Below are positions 1 through 14,200 of a stretch of 64,000 bases of DNA, piece after piece (position 1 is the first letter of the stretch; every line of letters begins with the position of its first letter). The notes under the pieces were generated by a model. That model had not been told where the DNA came from. It searched no databases and saw only the letters and a program-made list of their open reading frames with translations. Origin of the DNA: Stomorhina lunata (Eukaryota > Arthropoda > Insecta > Diptera > Rhiniidae); the NCBI GenBank assembly GCA_933228675.1, contig OW121742.1, positions 41,468,976 to 41,532,975 on the forward strand, in the 5' to 3' direction. A program made the position numbers and the translations under genes.

Positions 1-613
1 TACAAAAGTATTTTTTATATAGATTTTGGTCCCCTTAGGTTCTGGCTGTCGATCTAAGCTGATGGCATCAACAATTTCCCTTGACATTTTATGCTGCTGC
101 TGTTGCTGCTGTTGTTGTTTTAATAAAGTAGTTGTTAATAAAACTTGTTGCTGCTTTTTTCCCTCTTGTTGTTTGCCTTCATGTCCTTGTTCTTTTCGTC
201 TTAGTTGTTGTTGTTGTTGTCGTTGTATAGAAATATATTTTCTGTTATAATTTTTATTATATTTTTCACTTTCATTATAATCATTATCATTAACATTATG
301 ATTGCTATTCTGATGATTATTCTGTGAATGAGGCGGCAACTGTTGCTGCCTCTGCAGCTGCTGCTGTTGCTTCTGGTAATGATGATAATCGTCTTCATCA
401 ATTGATGAACTTGTTTGATTGTTTTTATACAACAAATCCTGATTAGAATGTTGCGAGTGATGATGGTGATGCTTGTGATGAGGGTTATGTGTATGGAGCT
501 GTTCTTCCTGCTGCTGCTCCTCCTGTGGGATTATATTCATAGTTTTTGCATGAGTTAGCTCCTTGATTGAGGAAACTTGCTGCTCTGGCTCATCCAAAAC
601 ATATCTTTTCAAT
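1..613 (-). CDS. Ac78C: Coding exon 6 (residues 476-679), Gln/His/Asn-rich, cut by window edge
   Basis: 613 nt are visible; the acceptor is TTTCATTACAG (AG at 614-615). The first base completes Arg475 (AG+A), after which 204 codons run open to position 1. The sequence starts LKRYVLDEPEQQVSSIKEL. It then becomes strongly biased: a His-rich stretch near 520-527, Gln runs mixed with Glu, an Asn/Tyr/Asp-rich middle, and a run of eight Gln near 642-649 coded by both CAA and CAG. A more ordinary, charged segment (MSREIVDAISLDRQPEPKG) follows at 652-670. No membrane span is seen. No donor was identified before the window edge, so the exon probably continues. It belongs to the enlarged region after span 1. 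Confidence 0.8.
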
Positions 614-1980
614 CTGTAATGAAAGAAATGAATTTTGAAAAAAATAAATTGCAAATTAATTTATACATATATGTATGTCTTCATTATATTCAGGGATTCT
701 TTACTAATCCTGTATGTAAGGTAATAACTTCCTTTTCCTCATATAATTCCCACTAACTTCACTTCTATGTCTAATCAAAGTGACAAAGACAATATAAGTA
801 ACAAGTAAGAGTGTTATATTCGGCTGTGCCGAATCTTATATACCCACCATCAAGTTGTGTTAAATTTAGAACATATCTCATATATCTACAAGGGTGCAGC
901 TAATTCAAAATGTGGACCAGAACTGAAAAAAATCGCTAAGCTAATTGGTATTGATGGTAAAACCTTTGGACTAAATTCGGTTGCAGTAGCTTTATAGTTC
1001 AACATTTAAAAATATATTAGTGGTTTCCCCAGTATTTACTTTAACCAAAATTCGGTCTCATAACCGGGTATCGTTATACCCTTCACCACCATAGGTGGAA
1101 AGGGTATAATAAGTTTGTGCTGATGTATGAACCGCATAGAAATATTTGTCTTAGACCCACCTTTTAGTATACCAATAAGTTTGGAACTACTTTCTGAGTC
1201 GATTTAGTGATGTCCGTCCATCTGGCTGGCCCATATAAACCTTGTAATCAAACCACAGGTCGCAATTCTAAAGATAATTTGATGAAATTTGGCACAGATC
1301 ATTTTTTTGATAATGGGACCCTGGCTATTGAAATTCGTCAAAATCGCTCCATTATTTATGGCATTATTTTAACTACCCTTTGCAAAAATTTTTGGTTTCC
1401 GTGAGTGTTTTTTATATGGACTGATAATATAAAATTTGATAAACTGATCAAAAGTTGCATAAAACTTCCCTATTTTAAATTTAGTCGTCATAGCAATTAC
1501 AATTGTATTCAATTTATCAGCATTAATGTGTTTTCCGGGGCGGGGTTATATGGGAGCTATAACTAAATCTGAACCGATTTCGCTCAATTTCAATACACAA
1601 CTTTTTAAAGACATCGATAATATTTTTGCAAAATTTTGTTCCTCTAGCTCTTTTCGTTAAGGAGATATTTCATTTCATTCATTTCATTTAACGTACAGAC
1701 GGACACAAACCCCCTACCATTTTGGTATTTTTGTAATTCCGTAAGTATTTTATATGGGATCTATGGTCAAGTGGTCATATCTGTTGTAATTTATCATTTA
1801 TTTGCATAATAAACGATAAGCGTAGACGAGGTTATAGGGGGGCTATGGTAACATGTAAACCGATTTTACCCAATTTCAATACCAACATTTTCCCAAAAAT
1901 TAAGAATATCTTTGCCAAGTTTCAGTGACCTAGCTCTTTTCGTTTGGGCGTTATCGTGACAGACAGACAGACAGACAGGC

Positions 1981-2017
<37 letters not shown>

Positions 2018-2049
2018 CACGGAAAGACGGACAGACAGACGGACAGAAG

Positions 2050-2080
<31 letters not shown>

Positions 2081-2168
2081 GGAAAGACGGACACACAGAC
2101 CGACAGAAGGACAGACAGACAGACAGACAGACAGACAGAGAGACAGACAGACAGACAAACAGACAAAC

Positions 2169-2202
<34 letters not shown>

Positions 2203-5200
2203 GCAGAAAGACAAAAATTTCCTATTTTTATAGGGAATTTAAAAAAAATCCTATTTTTATAGGAAAAAATTCCTTTTTGTCTAGAAAATTTTTAAAAAAT
2301 GTCCTTTTTTTTATAGGAGATTTTTAAAAAATTTCCTTTTTTCTGTAGGAAATTTTTAAAAAATTTCCAATTTTTATAGGAAATTTTTCAAAAATTTCTT
2401 ATTTTTATAGGAAATTTTTCAAAAATTTCCTATTTTTATAGGAAATTTTTCAAAAATTTCCTATTTTTATAGGAAATTTTTCAAAAATTTCCTATTTCTA
2501 TAGAAAAATTTTCAAAAATTTCCTATTTCTAAAGGAAATTTTCAAAAATTTCCTATTTCTAAAGGAAATTTTCAAAAATTTCCTATTTCTAAAGGAAATT
2601 TTTCAAAAATTTCCTTTTTCTATAGGAAAATTTTCAAAAATTTGCAATTCTTATAGGAAGTTTTTTAAAATTTTCCAATTTTAATAGGAAACTTTTCAAA
2701 CATCGGTCAATCGTCTTAGAATTTGAAAAATAAAAAAAAAATAACAGATTTATATTACACAGTCAAAACTAACCTTCATTAAAAATTGTTTTGGATACTT
2801 ATGCTTAAAATGTGATTTTATTAAATCTGCTTTGCTAAAATACTAAAATAAGTTTCAGTTCATAATTGTTTAATACCCAGAAATAGGGTTATAATACTTT
2901 TATTGTATTACCTAAAATACTAAAAATTTTGCAAATTAATAGCAGTTGCTTGGTTTCGGTAAATTGAGTAATATTTTATAATATTACACAATTTTCATAT
3001 TTTTCAACCACAAATAAACACAAATATTATTTGGATATACAGTCATGGACATAGAAATAGGACATGCATGTGATAGAGTTCAAATATTTATATGTATTTT
3101 CTAAACTTAACTATTTGTTGAAACAGGAAAGCTCTTTTTATCGAAAAGAAATCAAAAGAAAAACTTAGAGGTAACTTTTATAGGTTGGGAAAATTACACT
3201 TTATATTGTACGTTGATTTGCCGTATGGTCGTTTTGAAAAATCCCATAAAAGATAAAATATATTGTTTTTACTCTAATTCGGAAACGACTAATGGAGACG
3301 ATCATCCAATTAAAGAAAGCTAAGACACACACACGTGCTTATGAAATGTATGATTATTGTGCGTTTATGTGTTTTTCATTTTTCTTTATCTTCTTCATTA
3401 TTATATCACTTTTGTCAGAAAAAAAAAATCTATGAAGTGCAATATCTTTATGTTGTAGAGTCTTTGGCTGGACATAACTCTATCAAACAAATGTCTTCTA
3501 TTTATATTTTCACTTGTGTATATATTATTGTATACATATAAATTTTATTTTGTTAATATTTCATTTATGGTTATTTTATATTAAATATTATAGATACGAT
3601 GATATTGTATTTAAAATAACAAACTAGAATATACATTTTATGTAACATTTTCTAATAGGAAATGAAATTGGAATTATAAATTTGAAATTCAAATTTTAAT
3701 TTTCATTACTAAAGTAAATACTTATATTGATGTTACCAAATAAATACTTATGAGTATTTTACTATCATTTATTTTATATTGATATTATAAATTTCTGGAA
3801 ATTCAATTCAAGTTAAAAGGGATTTATATGTAAATGATTTGTTTTTGAGTAGATATCAGCAGAAAAGTAATGGTTGAATAACTAAAAATGATTTAATAAT
3901 AACTGGGAACTACAGGAATTTTTGTTATCTTAATGTAAATTTTTCTAAAATATTTATAAATTTCTAATGGTTTTGGATAAATATTAGTTTGTTTATTTAA
4001 TAAATATACGACTCATGAATCTGAAGTCGTTTTAATTAAATATTTGGAATATTTATCAAATAAAAAGGGTGAAATGTAGTATCTTAAAAAATAAGAAATT
4101 TTTTAAACATTTCCTAAAAAAGAAAAAAATTTTTTAAAATTTTTCTATAAAAAAAAAAATTTTTTAAATTTTCCTTTTTTTATAGGAAAGAAATAGAAAT
4201 TTTTGAAAAACTTCCAATGAAAATAAGAAATTTTTTAAAAACTTCCTACAAAAATAAGAAATTTTTGAAAATTTCCCTATAAAAATAAAAAATTTTTGAT
4301 AAATTTCCTATCAAAATAGGAAATTTTTGAAAAATTTCCTATAAAAATAATAAATTTTTGAAAAATTTCCTATAAAAATAAGAAATTTTTGAAAAATTTC
4401 CTATAAAAATAAGAAATTTTGAAAAATTTCCTATAAATATAAGAAATTTTTTAAAAATTTCCTATAACAAAAAAAAATTTAAAAATTTCCTTATTTTTTG
4501 AAAATTTTCCTATAAAAATAAGAAATTTTTTAAAATTTTCGTATAAAAATTAGAAAATTTTGAAAAATTTTCTATAAAAATAAGAAATTTTTGAAAAATT
4601 TCCTATAAAAATATAAATTTTTGAAAAATTTTTTATAAAAATAAGAAATTAAAAAAAAACCTATAAAAAAGAAATTTTTGAAAAATTTTATTTAAAAATA
4701 AGAAATTTTAAAAATTCCCTATACAAACAAAAAAATTTTGAAAATTTTTTATGACAATAAAAAATTTCCTATAAAAATACGATATTTTTTAAATAATACT
4801 TATAAAAATAAGAATTTTTTTTAAAATTTCCAATACAAATTTTAAATTTTTGAAAAATTTCCCATAAAAATAGTAAATTTTTGAAAAATTCCCTATCAAA
4901 ATTAGTAATTTTAGAAAAATTTCTAATATAAATAGGAAATTTTTGAAAAATTTAATATAAAAATAGGAAATTTTTGCAAAATTTCCTATAAAAATAGGAA
5001 ATATTTGAAAAATTTCCTAAAAAAAAATATGAAATTTTTGAAAAATTTTCCAATAAAAATTTCCTATAAAAATAGTAAATTTTTGAAAAATTTCCTATAA
5101 AAATAGTAAATTTTTGAAAAATTTCTTATAAAAATAGTAAATTTTTGAAAAATTTCCTATAAAAATAGGAAATTTTTGAAAAATTTCCTATAAAAATAGT

Positions 5201-8200
5201 AAATTTTTGAAAAATTTCCTACAAAAATAGGAAACTTTTTGAAAAACATTAAATAAAAATAGGAAATTTTTGAAAAATTCAATATAAAAATGGAAAATTT
5301 TTGAAAAATTTCCTTAAAAATAGGAAATGTTTGAAAAATTTCCTAAAAAAAAAATATGGAATTATTGAAAAATTTCCAACAAAAATTTCCTATAAAAATA
5401 GTAAATTTTTGAAAAATATGCTATAAAATAATAAATTTTTGAAAAAATTCCTATAAAAATAATAAATTTTTGAAAATTTTCCTATAAAAATAGTAAATTT
5501 TTGAAAAATTTCCTAAAAAATAGTAAATTTTTAAAAAATTTCCTATAAAAATAGTAAATTTTTGAAAAATTTCCTACAAAAATAGAACATTTTTTAAAAA
5601 AAGGTATATAAAAATTTGAAAGTTTTTTTTTTCTTATTTTTATAAGAAATTTTTATAAAATTTCCAATTTTTATAAAATTTCCTATTTTTATAGGAAATT
5701 TTTATAAAATTTCATATTTTTAAGACGGTTATGCCATTAGGGATTAATAACTTTATATTCTTAAATTTCACAAAAACAAACAGTTTTGTATATGACAAGT
5801 AGAAAATATTAAAATTCAAAGGAAAAACGTATTGAATCCAAATCAAAAAACTTTCTACTCTTAAGTTTAATAATTCTTAGAAACACAGAAATTTCGCAAT
5901 TTAAAAACTCGCAGCAGAATTGAAAAAAAAGCAAAATATTAAAAAAAATCAATAAACTAATACAAGAACTTAAAGCTATTGCCTTAAATTCCCATTTCCC
6001 CATAATGGGAAATAAAAACTATTAAAAGTTTGTAGCTATATTTTTCCCCCAATAGAATCAAATCGATAAAAATCTAATTGTTGGGCACTTGACTTAAAAG
6101 TGTCTAATCTTGGCTTCTTTTTGTCATTTACAACTTAAAATGTTCGTTTTAATTTATCTAATGTACGAGTACTCTGGAGAAACCTTAACGATAAACATGA
6201 TTATTCTTGTTTCAAATTTATTTTTGTGGCTGCCTGTATTTGACTTAGGTCACTCAAAGGAAGATAAATGGAGGGGCACAATAAAAATCTAAACAAACAA
6301 AATCTCCCAGGACAATTACTAAGCAATTAATTTAAAGTTCTTTAAACTAAATCAAGGTCAGACAAATACAAATACAAAATTGTTTGTAAAAATAAAATAA
6401 AGTAAATTGGAACTCATTTTAATCTAATCAATGAAAAATAAAATCTAATTAAGAAATTTTAATTGTTTAGTAACAAATTTAATTGCACAAAAAATAATAA
6501 AACCAACACAGTGGGGCATCATCATATTTTTAATTTTTCGAAAAGGTCTTATTTTAAGAAGAAATTTTTAAAATATTTCTTATTTTTATAAGAAACTTTT
6601 CAAAATTGTCCTATTTTTATAGGAAATTTTTCAAAACTTTTTCATTTTTCTAGGAAATTTTTTAAAAATTTCCTATTTTTATAGAAAAAATTTCCTATTT
6701 TTATAGGAAAAATTTCTTATTTTTATAGGAAAAATTTCCTATTTTTATAGGAAATTTTTCAAAAATTTCCTATTTTTATAGGAAATTTTTCAAAAATTTC
6801 CTATTTTTATAGGAAATTTTTCAAAAATTTCCTATTTTTATAGGAAATTTTTCAAAAATTTCCTATTTTTATAGGAAATTTTTCAAAAATTTCCTATTTT
6901 TATAGGAAATTTTTCAAAAATTTCCTATTTTTATAGGAAATTTTTCAAAAATTTCCTATTTTTATAGGAAATTTTTCAAAAATTTCCTATTTTTATAGGA
7001 AATTTTTCAAAAATTTCCTATTTTTATAGGAAATTTTTCAAAAATTTCCTATTTTTATAGGAAATTTTTCAAAAATTTCCTATTTTTATAGGAAATTTTT
7101 CAAAAATTTCCTATTTTTATAGGAAATTTTTCAAAAATTTCCTATTTTTATAGGAAATTTTTCAAAAATTTCCTATTTTTATAGGAAATTTTTCAAAAAT
7201 TTCCTATTTTTACAGGAATTTTTTCAAAAATTTCCTATTTTTACAGGAATTTTTTCAAAAATTTCCTATTTTTACAGGAAATTTTTCAAAAATTTCCCAT
7301 TTTTACAGGAAGTTTTTCAAAAATTTCCTATTTTTATAGGAAATTTTTCAAAAATGTCCTATTTTTACAGGAAATTTTTCAAAAATTTCCTATTTTTATA
7401 GGAAACTTTTCAAAAATTTCCTATTTTTACAGGAAATTTTTCAAAAATTTCCTATTTTTACAGGAAATTTTTCAAAAATTTCCTATTTTTACAGGAAATT
7501 TTTCAAAAATTTCCTATTTTTACAGGAAATTTTTCAAAAATTTCCTATTTTTACAGGAAATTTTTCAAAAATTTCCTATTTTTATAGGAAATTTTTCAAA
7601 ACTTTTCTATTTTTATAGGAAATTTTTCAAAAATTTCCTATTTTTATAGGAAATTTTTCAAAAATTTCCTATTTTTACAGGAAATTTTTCAAAAATTTCC
7701 TATTTTTACAGAAAATTTTTCAAAAATTTCCTATTTGTATGGGAAGTTTTTCAAAAATTTCCTATTTTTATAGGAAGTTTTTCAAAAATTTCCTATTTTT
7801 ATAGGAAATTTTTCAAAAATTTTCTATTTTTATAGGAAATATTTCAAAAATTTCCTATTTTTATAGGAAATATTTCAAAAATTTCCTATTTTTACAGGAA
7901 ATTTTTCAAAAATTTCCTATTTTTAAAGGAAATTTTTCAAATATTTCCTATTTTTAAAGGAAATTTTTCAAAAATTTCCTATTTTTATAGGAAATTTTTC
8001 AAAAATTTCCTATTTTTATAGGAAATTTTTCAAAAATTTCCTATTTTTATAGGAAATTTTTCAAAAATTTCCTATTTTTATAGGAAATTTTTCAAAAATT
8101 TCCTATTTTTATAGGAAATTTTTCAAAAATTTCCTATTTTTATAGGAAATTTTTCAAAAATTTCCTATTTTTATAGGAAATTTTTCAAAAATTTCCTATT

Positions 8201-11200
8201 TTTATAGGAAATTTTTCAAAAATTTACAGTTTTTATAGGAAATTTTTAAAAAATTTCCAATTTTTATGGGAAATTTTTCAAAAATTTCATATTTTTCTGG
8301 AAAATTTTTCATAAATATTTTTACAGGAAATTTTTCAAAAATAAAAAACTTGTCCCACTGTACCTTTAAGATTCTTAATGTTAGCAGACTAATAAATTTA
8401 AAGATTAATTTCAATGAAAGAATGTTAATTTTAGGTCATGAATTTGAAAGGAGGCTTTAGCTGTCAGTTAAGTATCTCCTTTAATTGGCCTAATAACAAA
8501 AACACGATTAAAACGACTGGTTGCGTATGAGTCATTTGATGTTGCTGCTACATGAACAAATATTAATCATGCGTCTGGTGGACTAAGGGGAAATTTTTGA
8601 TGTTTGTTTGTTTCTTTAAACTAAAAGTAATTGATTCATTTGCCAAATTACTTTGGATATTAAAACAACAGCATGTGGTTCTTGTTTTTATAGCAGACAT
8701 TTTTTTCGAATTTTAATTAAGTTCTCAATAAAATTTTCAACAAATTTTCGAAAAATTTCTTATAAATAGTCAATTTTCGAAAAATGTCGTTTAAAAAGTC
8801 AATTTTCCAAAATTTCCTTTAAAAAGTCAATTGTCGAAAAATCTCCATTAAAAAGTCAAATTTCAATATATTTTCCTTAAAAATTTTCCTATAAATAGTC
8901 AATTTTTGAAAAAAGTCAATTTTCGAATAAATTCCAATAAATAGACATTTTTCGAAAAATTTGCTTTAAAAAGTCAATTTTCGAAAAAAAAAATTCCTAT
9001 AAATAGTCAATTTTCTCAAATTTTTAATTTTTCGAAAAATTTCCTTTTCGACACATTTAATATAAATAAAAAAATTTTAGAAAAATTTCCTTTTCGAAAA
9101 ATTTACTATAAATAGTCAATTTTCAAAAAATTTCCTATTAATAGTCAATTTTCGAAAAATTTCCCAATAATAGTCAATTTTCAAAAAATTTCCTATAAAT
9201 AGTCAACTTTTGAAAAATTTCCTATAAATAGTCAATTTTCGAAAAATTTCCTTTAAAATGACAATTTTCGAAAAATTTCCTTTAAAAAGTCAATTTTACA
9301 AAAATTTTCCCTAAAAGTCAATTTTCGAAAAATTTTCTATAAATAGTCAATTTTCGAAAAATTTCCTATTAATAGTCAATTTTCGAAAAATTTCCCATTA
9401 CTAGTCAATTTTCGAAAAATTTCCTATAAATAGTCAATTTTCGAAAAATTTCCTATAAATAGTCAGTTTTCGAAAAATCTCCTATAAATAGTCAATTTTC
9501 GAAAAAATTCCTATAGTCAATTTTCAAAAAAATTTCCTACAAAAAAATCGAAAATTTTCCTTTAACATTTCAATTTTCGAAAATTTTTCTTTAAAAATTC
9601 AATTTTCGAAAAATTTCTTTCAAAAATTTAATTTTCGGAATATTTCCTTTAAAAATTCAATTTTCGAAAAATTTCCTTTAAAAACTTAATTTTCGAAAAA
9701 ATTCCTTTAAAAAGTCAATTTTCGAAAAATTTCCCTTAAAAGGTCAATTTTCAAAAAATTTCCTTTTTAAAGTCAATTTTCGAAAATTTTCCTTTAAAAA
9801 GTCAATTTTTGCAAAATTTCCTTTAAAAAGTCAATTTTCGGAAGATTTCCTTTAAAAATTAAATTTTTGAAAAGTTTCCTTTAACAAGTCAATTTTCGAA
9901 AAATTTCCTATAAAAAGTCAATTTTCAAAATATTTCCTTTAAAAGCAATTTTTCGAAAAATTTCCTTTAAAAATTAAATTTTCGAAAAATTTCCTAAAAT
10001 TTAAAATTTTGAAAAAAAAATCCTCTTAATAGTAGATTAAGTTTTTCACTTAATTTCCCTCCTTCTAGTGGCTAGTGTAACAAATTAAAATTACCTGCGA
10101 ATTTTTTTTAGCAAAAATTTATTATCTCAACAAAAGCTTATGTAAGAAATGCAGAAAAAATATTAAGAAAATTTGAATTTGAAAGTAATCCTTACCTTGA
10201 ACGATGCTTTAGCAAATTTCGATTTAAAAATTTTCGTTTTCGCCGTTTAAACAAGCGTGAAGTAAAAGCGGCTTTGGCTTCGTCACTACTCAATTCATAT
10301 TGATGATGATGATGAGGAAAAAGATTTTCTTGTGGCTGCTGTTCAACTGAAGGTAATGCAAGCTGCTGCTTAGTATTTACAACTTTGGCACTTATTTCAA
10401 AGTCTTGCAAGGGAGAATCATCCGTTTGCATCATAAAAGTTGTGGGTTTGCGGTTAGAACCTTCTACATTGCTTACATCTCCAATTGTCTCTTCCTCGCC
10501 ATCAGGTGGATTTACCACATTATAGTACGTGGTATAGGAGTCATGAATGCCCTCCTTGCTATACTCCGTAATATTGCCTATAGTTGCGGGAGCTTCACTA
10601 GTTGTAGTTCTTTTATATTTTGGTGGTAATTGATAGAGTATTTCCACGTTTCGTTGCAAAGCGGATGTTAAAAATTTATCTTCTTTCTGCTGTTTCTCAA
10701 CTACTCCCAGTCTTTCCTCTTTAATGTTTAATGGAATATTTTGACCAGGTAATAATAGTTGGTTTGCGGCCATAATAATGGTTTTATTGCTGCTATTGCC
10801 ACTGCCATCAACATTTACAAAATCATCGTTTAAATTTGTAGAAAAGTTACGTTTTACTTGAATGGTTGTAAAGACAATATGAGCACTTGAAAGAGCCAAT
10901 ATAAGGGCTAATAATAGGACGAGTATGTGAGTGGTATTACTTTGATTCATGCGCAAAAAGTATCGCTGATATAACATTTCAACCTGTAATAAATATAAAA
11001 TAAATAGTGGCCATAAAGTTAATAATATGTGAAGATTTTTACTTTTCGTTAAAGTATTTTAAATGAAATGAATGGAGCTCAGACACGAATGTTGTAAGAT
11101 TTTTGGGGGTTTATTAATAAAAAAATTTTTGCAAAAAGTTTCTTATAAAAATAAGAAACTTTTGAAAAAAATCGTAAAAAGAAAGAAATTTTTAAAAAAT

Positions 11201-14200
11201 TTCCTATCTAAATAGGAAATTTTTCACTTTGCCATAAAAAAAGGAATTTTTTGAAAACTTTCCTATCAAAATAGGACATTTTTAAAAATTTTCTTATCAA
11301 AATAGGAAATCTTTGAAAAATTTTTGAAAAATTTCCTGCAAAAATAAGAATTTTTTGTAAAATTTCCTACAAAAATGTCAAATTTTTGATAAATTTTCTA
11401 CAAAAATAGGAAATTTTTGAAAAATTTTCTACAAAAATCCGAAATTTTTGAAAAATTTCCTGCAAAAATAAAAAAATTTTGAAAACTTTCCTACAAAAAT
11501 AGCAAATTTTTGAAAAATTTCCTATAAAAATAGCAAATTTTTGAAAAATTTCCTATTAAAATAGCAAATTTTTGAAAAATTTCCTATAAAAATAGCAAAT
11601 TTTTGAAAAATTTCCTATAAAAATAGGAAATTTTTGAAAAATTTCCTATAACAAATCAAATTTTTGAAAAATTTCCAATAAAAATAAGAAATTTTTAAAA
11701 AATTTCAAATAAAAATAGGAAATTTTTGAAAAATTTTTGAAAAATTTCCTATAAAAATAGCAAATTTTTGAAAAATTTGCTGTAAAAATAGCAAATTTTT
11801 GAAAAATTTCCTATAAAAATAGCAAATTTTTTAAAAATTTCCTATAACAAATCAAATTTTTGAAAATTTTCCAATAAAAATAAGAAATTTTTAAAAAATT
11901 TCAAATAAAAATAGGAAATTTTTGAAAAATTTCCAATAAAAATAGGAAATGTTTGAAAAATTTCCAATTAAAATAGGAAATTTTTAAAAAATTTCCAATA
12001 AAAATAGGAAATTTTTGAAAAATTTCCTATAAAAATAGGAAATTTTTGAAAAATTTCCTATAAAAATAAGAAATTTTTGAAAAATTTCCTATAAAAATAG
12101 GAAATTTTTGAAAAATTTCCTATAAAAATAGGAAATTTTTGAAAAATTTCCTATAAAAATAGGAAATTTTTGAAAAATTTCCTATAAAAATAGGAAATTT
12201 TTGAAAAATTTCCTATAAAAATAGGAAATTTTTGAAAAATTTCCTATAAAAATAGGAAATTTTTGAAAAATTTCCTATAAAAATAGGAAATTTTTGAAAA
12301 ATTTCCTATAAAAATAGGAAATTTTTGAAAAATTTCCTATAAAAATAGGAAATTTTTGAAAAATTTCCTATAAAAATAGGAAATTTTTGAAAAATTTCTT
12401 ATAAAAATAGGAAATTTTTGAAAAATTTCCTATAAAAATAGGAAATTTTTGAAAAATTTCCTATAAAAATAGGAAATTTTTGAAAAATTTCCTATAAAAA
12501 TAGGAAATTTTTGAAAAATTTCCTATAAAAATAAAAAGAAAAATTTCCTATAAAAATAGGAAATTTTTGAAAAATTTCCTATAAAAATAGGAAATTTTTC
12601 AAAAATTTCCTATAAAAAAAGAAAATTGTTGACAAAATTTCCTATAAAAAAAGATAATTTTTGCCAAAATTTCCTATAAATATAGGAAATTTTTGACAAA
12701 ATTTCCTATAAAAATAGGAAATTTTTGCCAAAATTTCCTATAAAAATAGGAAATTTTTGCCAAAATTTCCTATAAAAATAGGAAATTTTTGCCAAAATTT
12801 CCTATAAAAATAGGAAATTTTTGCCAAAATTTCCTATAAAAATAGGAAATTTTTGCCAAAATTTCCTATAAAAATAAGAAATTTTTGCCAAAATTTCCTA
12901 TAAATATAGGAAATTTTTGCCAAGATTTCCTATAATTTTTGCCAAAATTTCCTATAAAAATAGGAAATTTTTGCCAAAATTTCCTATAAAAATAGGAAAT
13001 TTTTGCCAAAATTTCCTATAAAACTAGGAAATTTTTGCCAAGATTTCCTATAAAAATAGGAGATTCTTGCAAAATTTCCTATAAATAGGAAATTTTTGAA
13101 AATTTTCCTATAAATAGGAAATTTTTGAAAAATTTCCTATAAAAATAGGAAATTTCCTATAAAAATAGAAATTTTAAAAAATTTCCTATAAAAATAGGAA
13201 ATTTTTGAAAATTTTCCTATAATAGTAGGAAATTTTTGAAAAATTTCCTATAAAAAAAGGAATATTTTTATAGGAAATTTTTCAAAAATTTCCTTTAAAA
13301 ATAGGAAATTTTTGAAATATTTCTTATAAAAATAGATAATTTTTGAAAAATTTCCTATAAAAATAGTAAATTTTTAAAAATTTTTTGAAAAATTTCCTAT
13401 AAAAATATGAAATTTTTGAAAAATTTCCTATAAAAATAGAAAATTTAAAAAAAATTCTTATAAAAATAAGAAATTTTTTAAAAATTTTCAATGAAAAATT
13501 TGTACATACAGAAGATTTTTTTATAAAATTCATATAAACTAAATATTCGACCACAAACTAAAAACTCTTATTATTATCATCCTAATAGTTTTGATTCCAT
13601 TAATGTTCAAAGCTTTTAACCAAATCTAAAATGTAAAATTAAATTTTATATTCTCCTACCAAATGAGTTCTTATTCGTATGAGTAATTAATTATTTATAT
13701 CAAATTTCCATTACAATTAAGATATTACGATTTCCTCTTTATTTTATTTTCAATCAATTACTAACAAATAACAACTAAACAGAAAATTTAAGTAATTTTT
13801 GCCAGCACTCCCCTAAAAGACCAAATTCACAAAAGACGAATACAAAAATCCATTATCACTAAAAATCGATGTTCTAATAAAAACCTCCATCTTTCTAACT
13901 AAATTAGCTCGGCGTCTTAGTTTATTGAACTTTTTCCTTAAAGCTTTTCTTTCTTCTTAGTGGCTTTCTAAATTAATTTTATTTGAAACTTAATTTTGTT
14001 AGCGGCAAAATTCCCATTTCCTCAAGTTTTGGCATATTTTAGCAACCAACCATCCTTGAAAGTATTTTTCACTTTTCGTTTCACTCACTTTTAGTTGGTT
14101 GTTCTTTTCTCGTTTTTCTTTTTGTTCTTCACATTTTACCACAAATTTAAGTGGGTTACACTTTAACTGTTTGGATGAAGGTTCTTAGAATGAAACTTTT

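Noticed and set aside
26..401. Cys-rich plus-strand frame at 26-250 and Ile/Asn-rich minus-strand frame at 201-401
   Set aside because: Both are shadows of the real coding exon 1-613, whose phase joins exactly to exon 10196-10983.
1866..2214. Overlapping open frames on both strands
   Set aside because: Artefacts of the GACA/GTCT microsatellite.
6545..8340. CRISPR-like array (regular palindromic repeats)
   Set aside because: There are no unique spacers; units are contiguous, AT-rich and eukaryotic in context, with no cas genes.
10405..10629. 74-codon plus-strand frame
   Set aside because: Shadow of the minus-strand exon 10196-10983.
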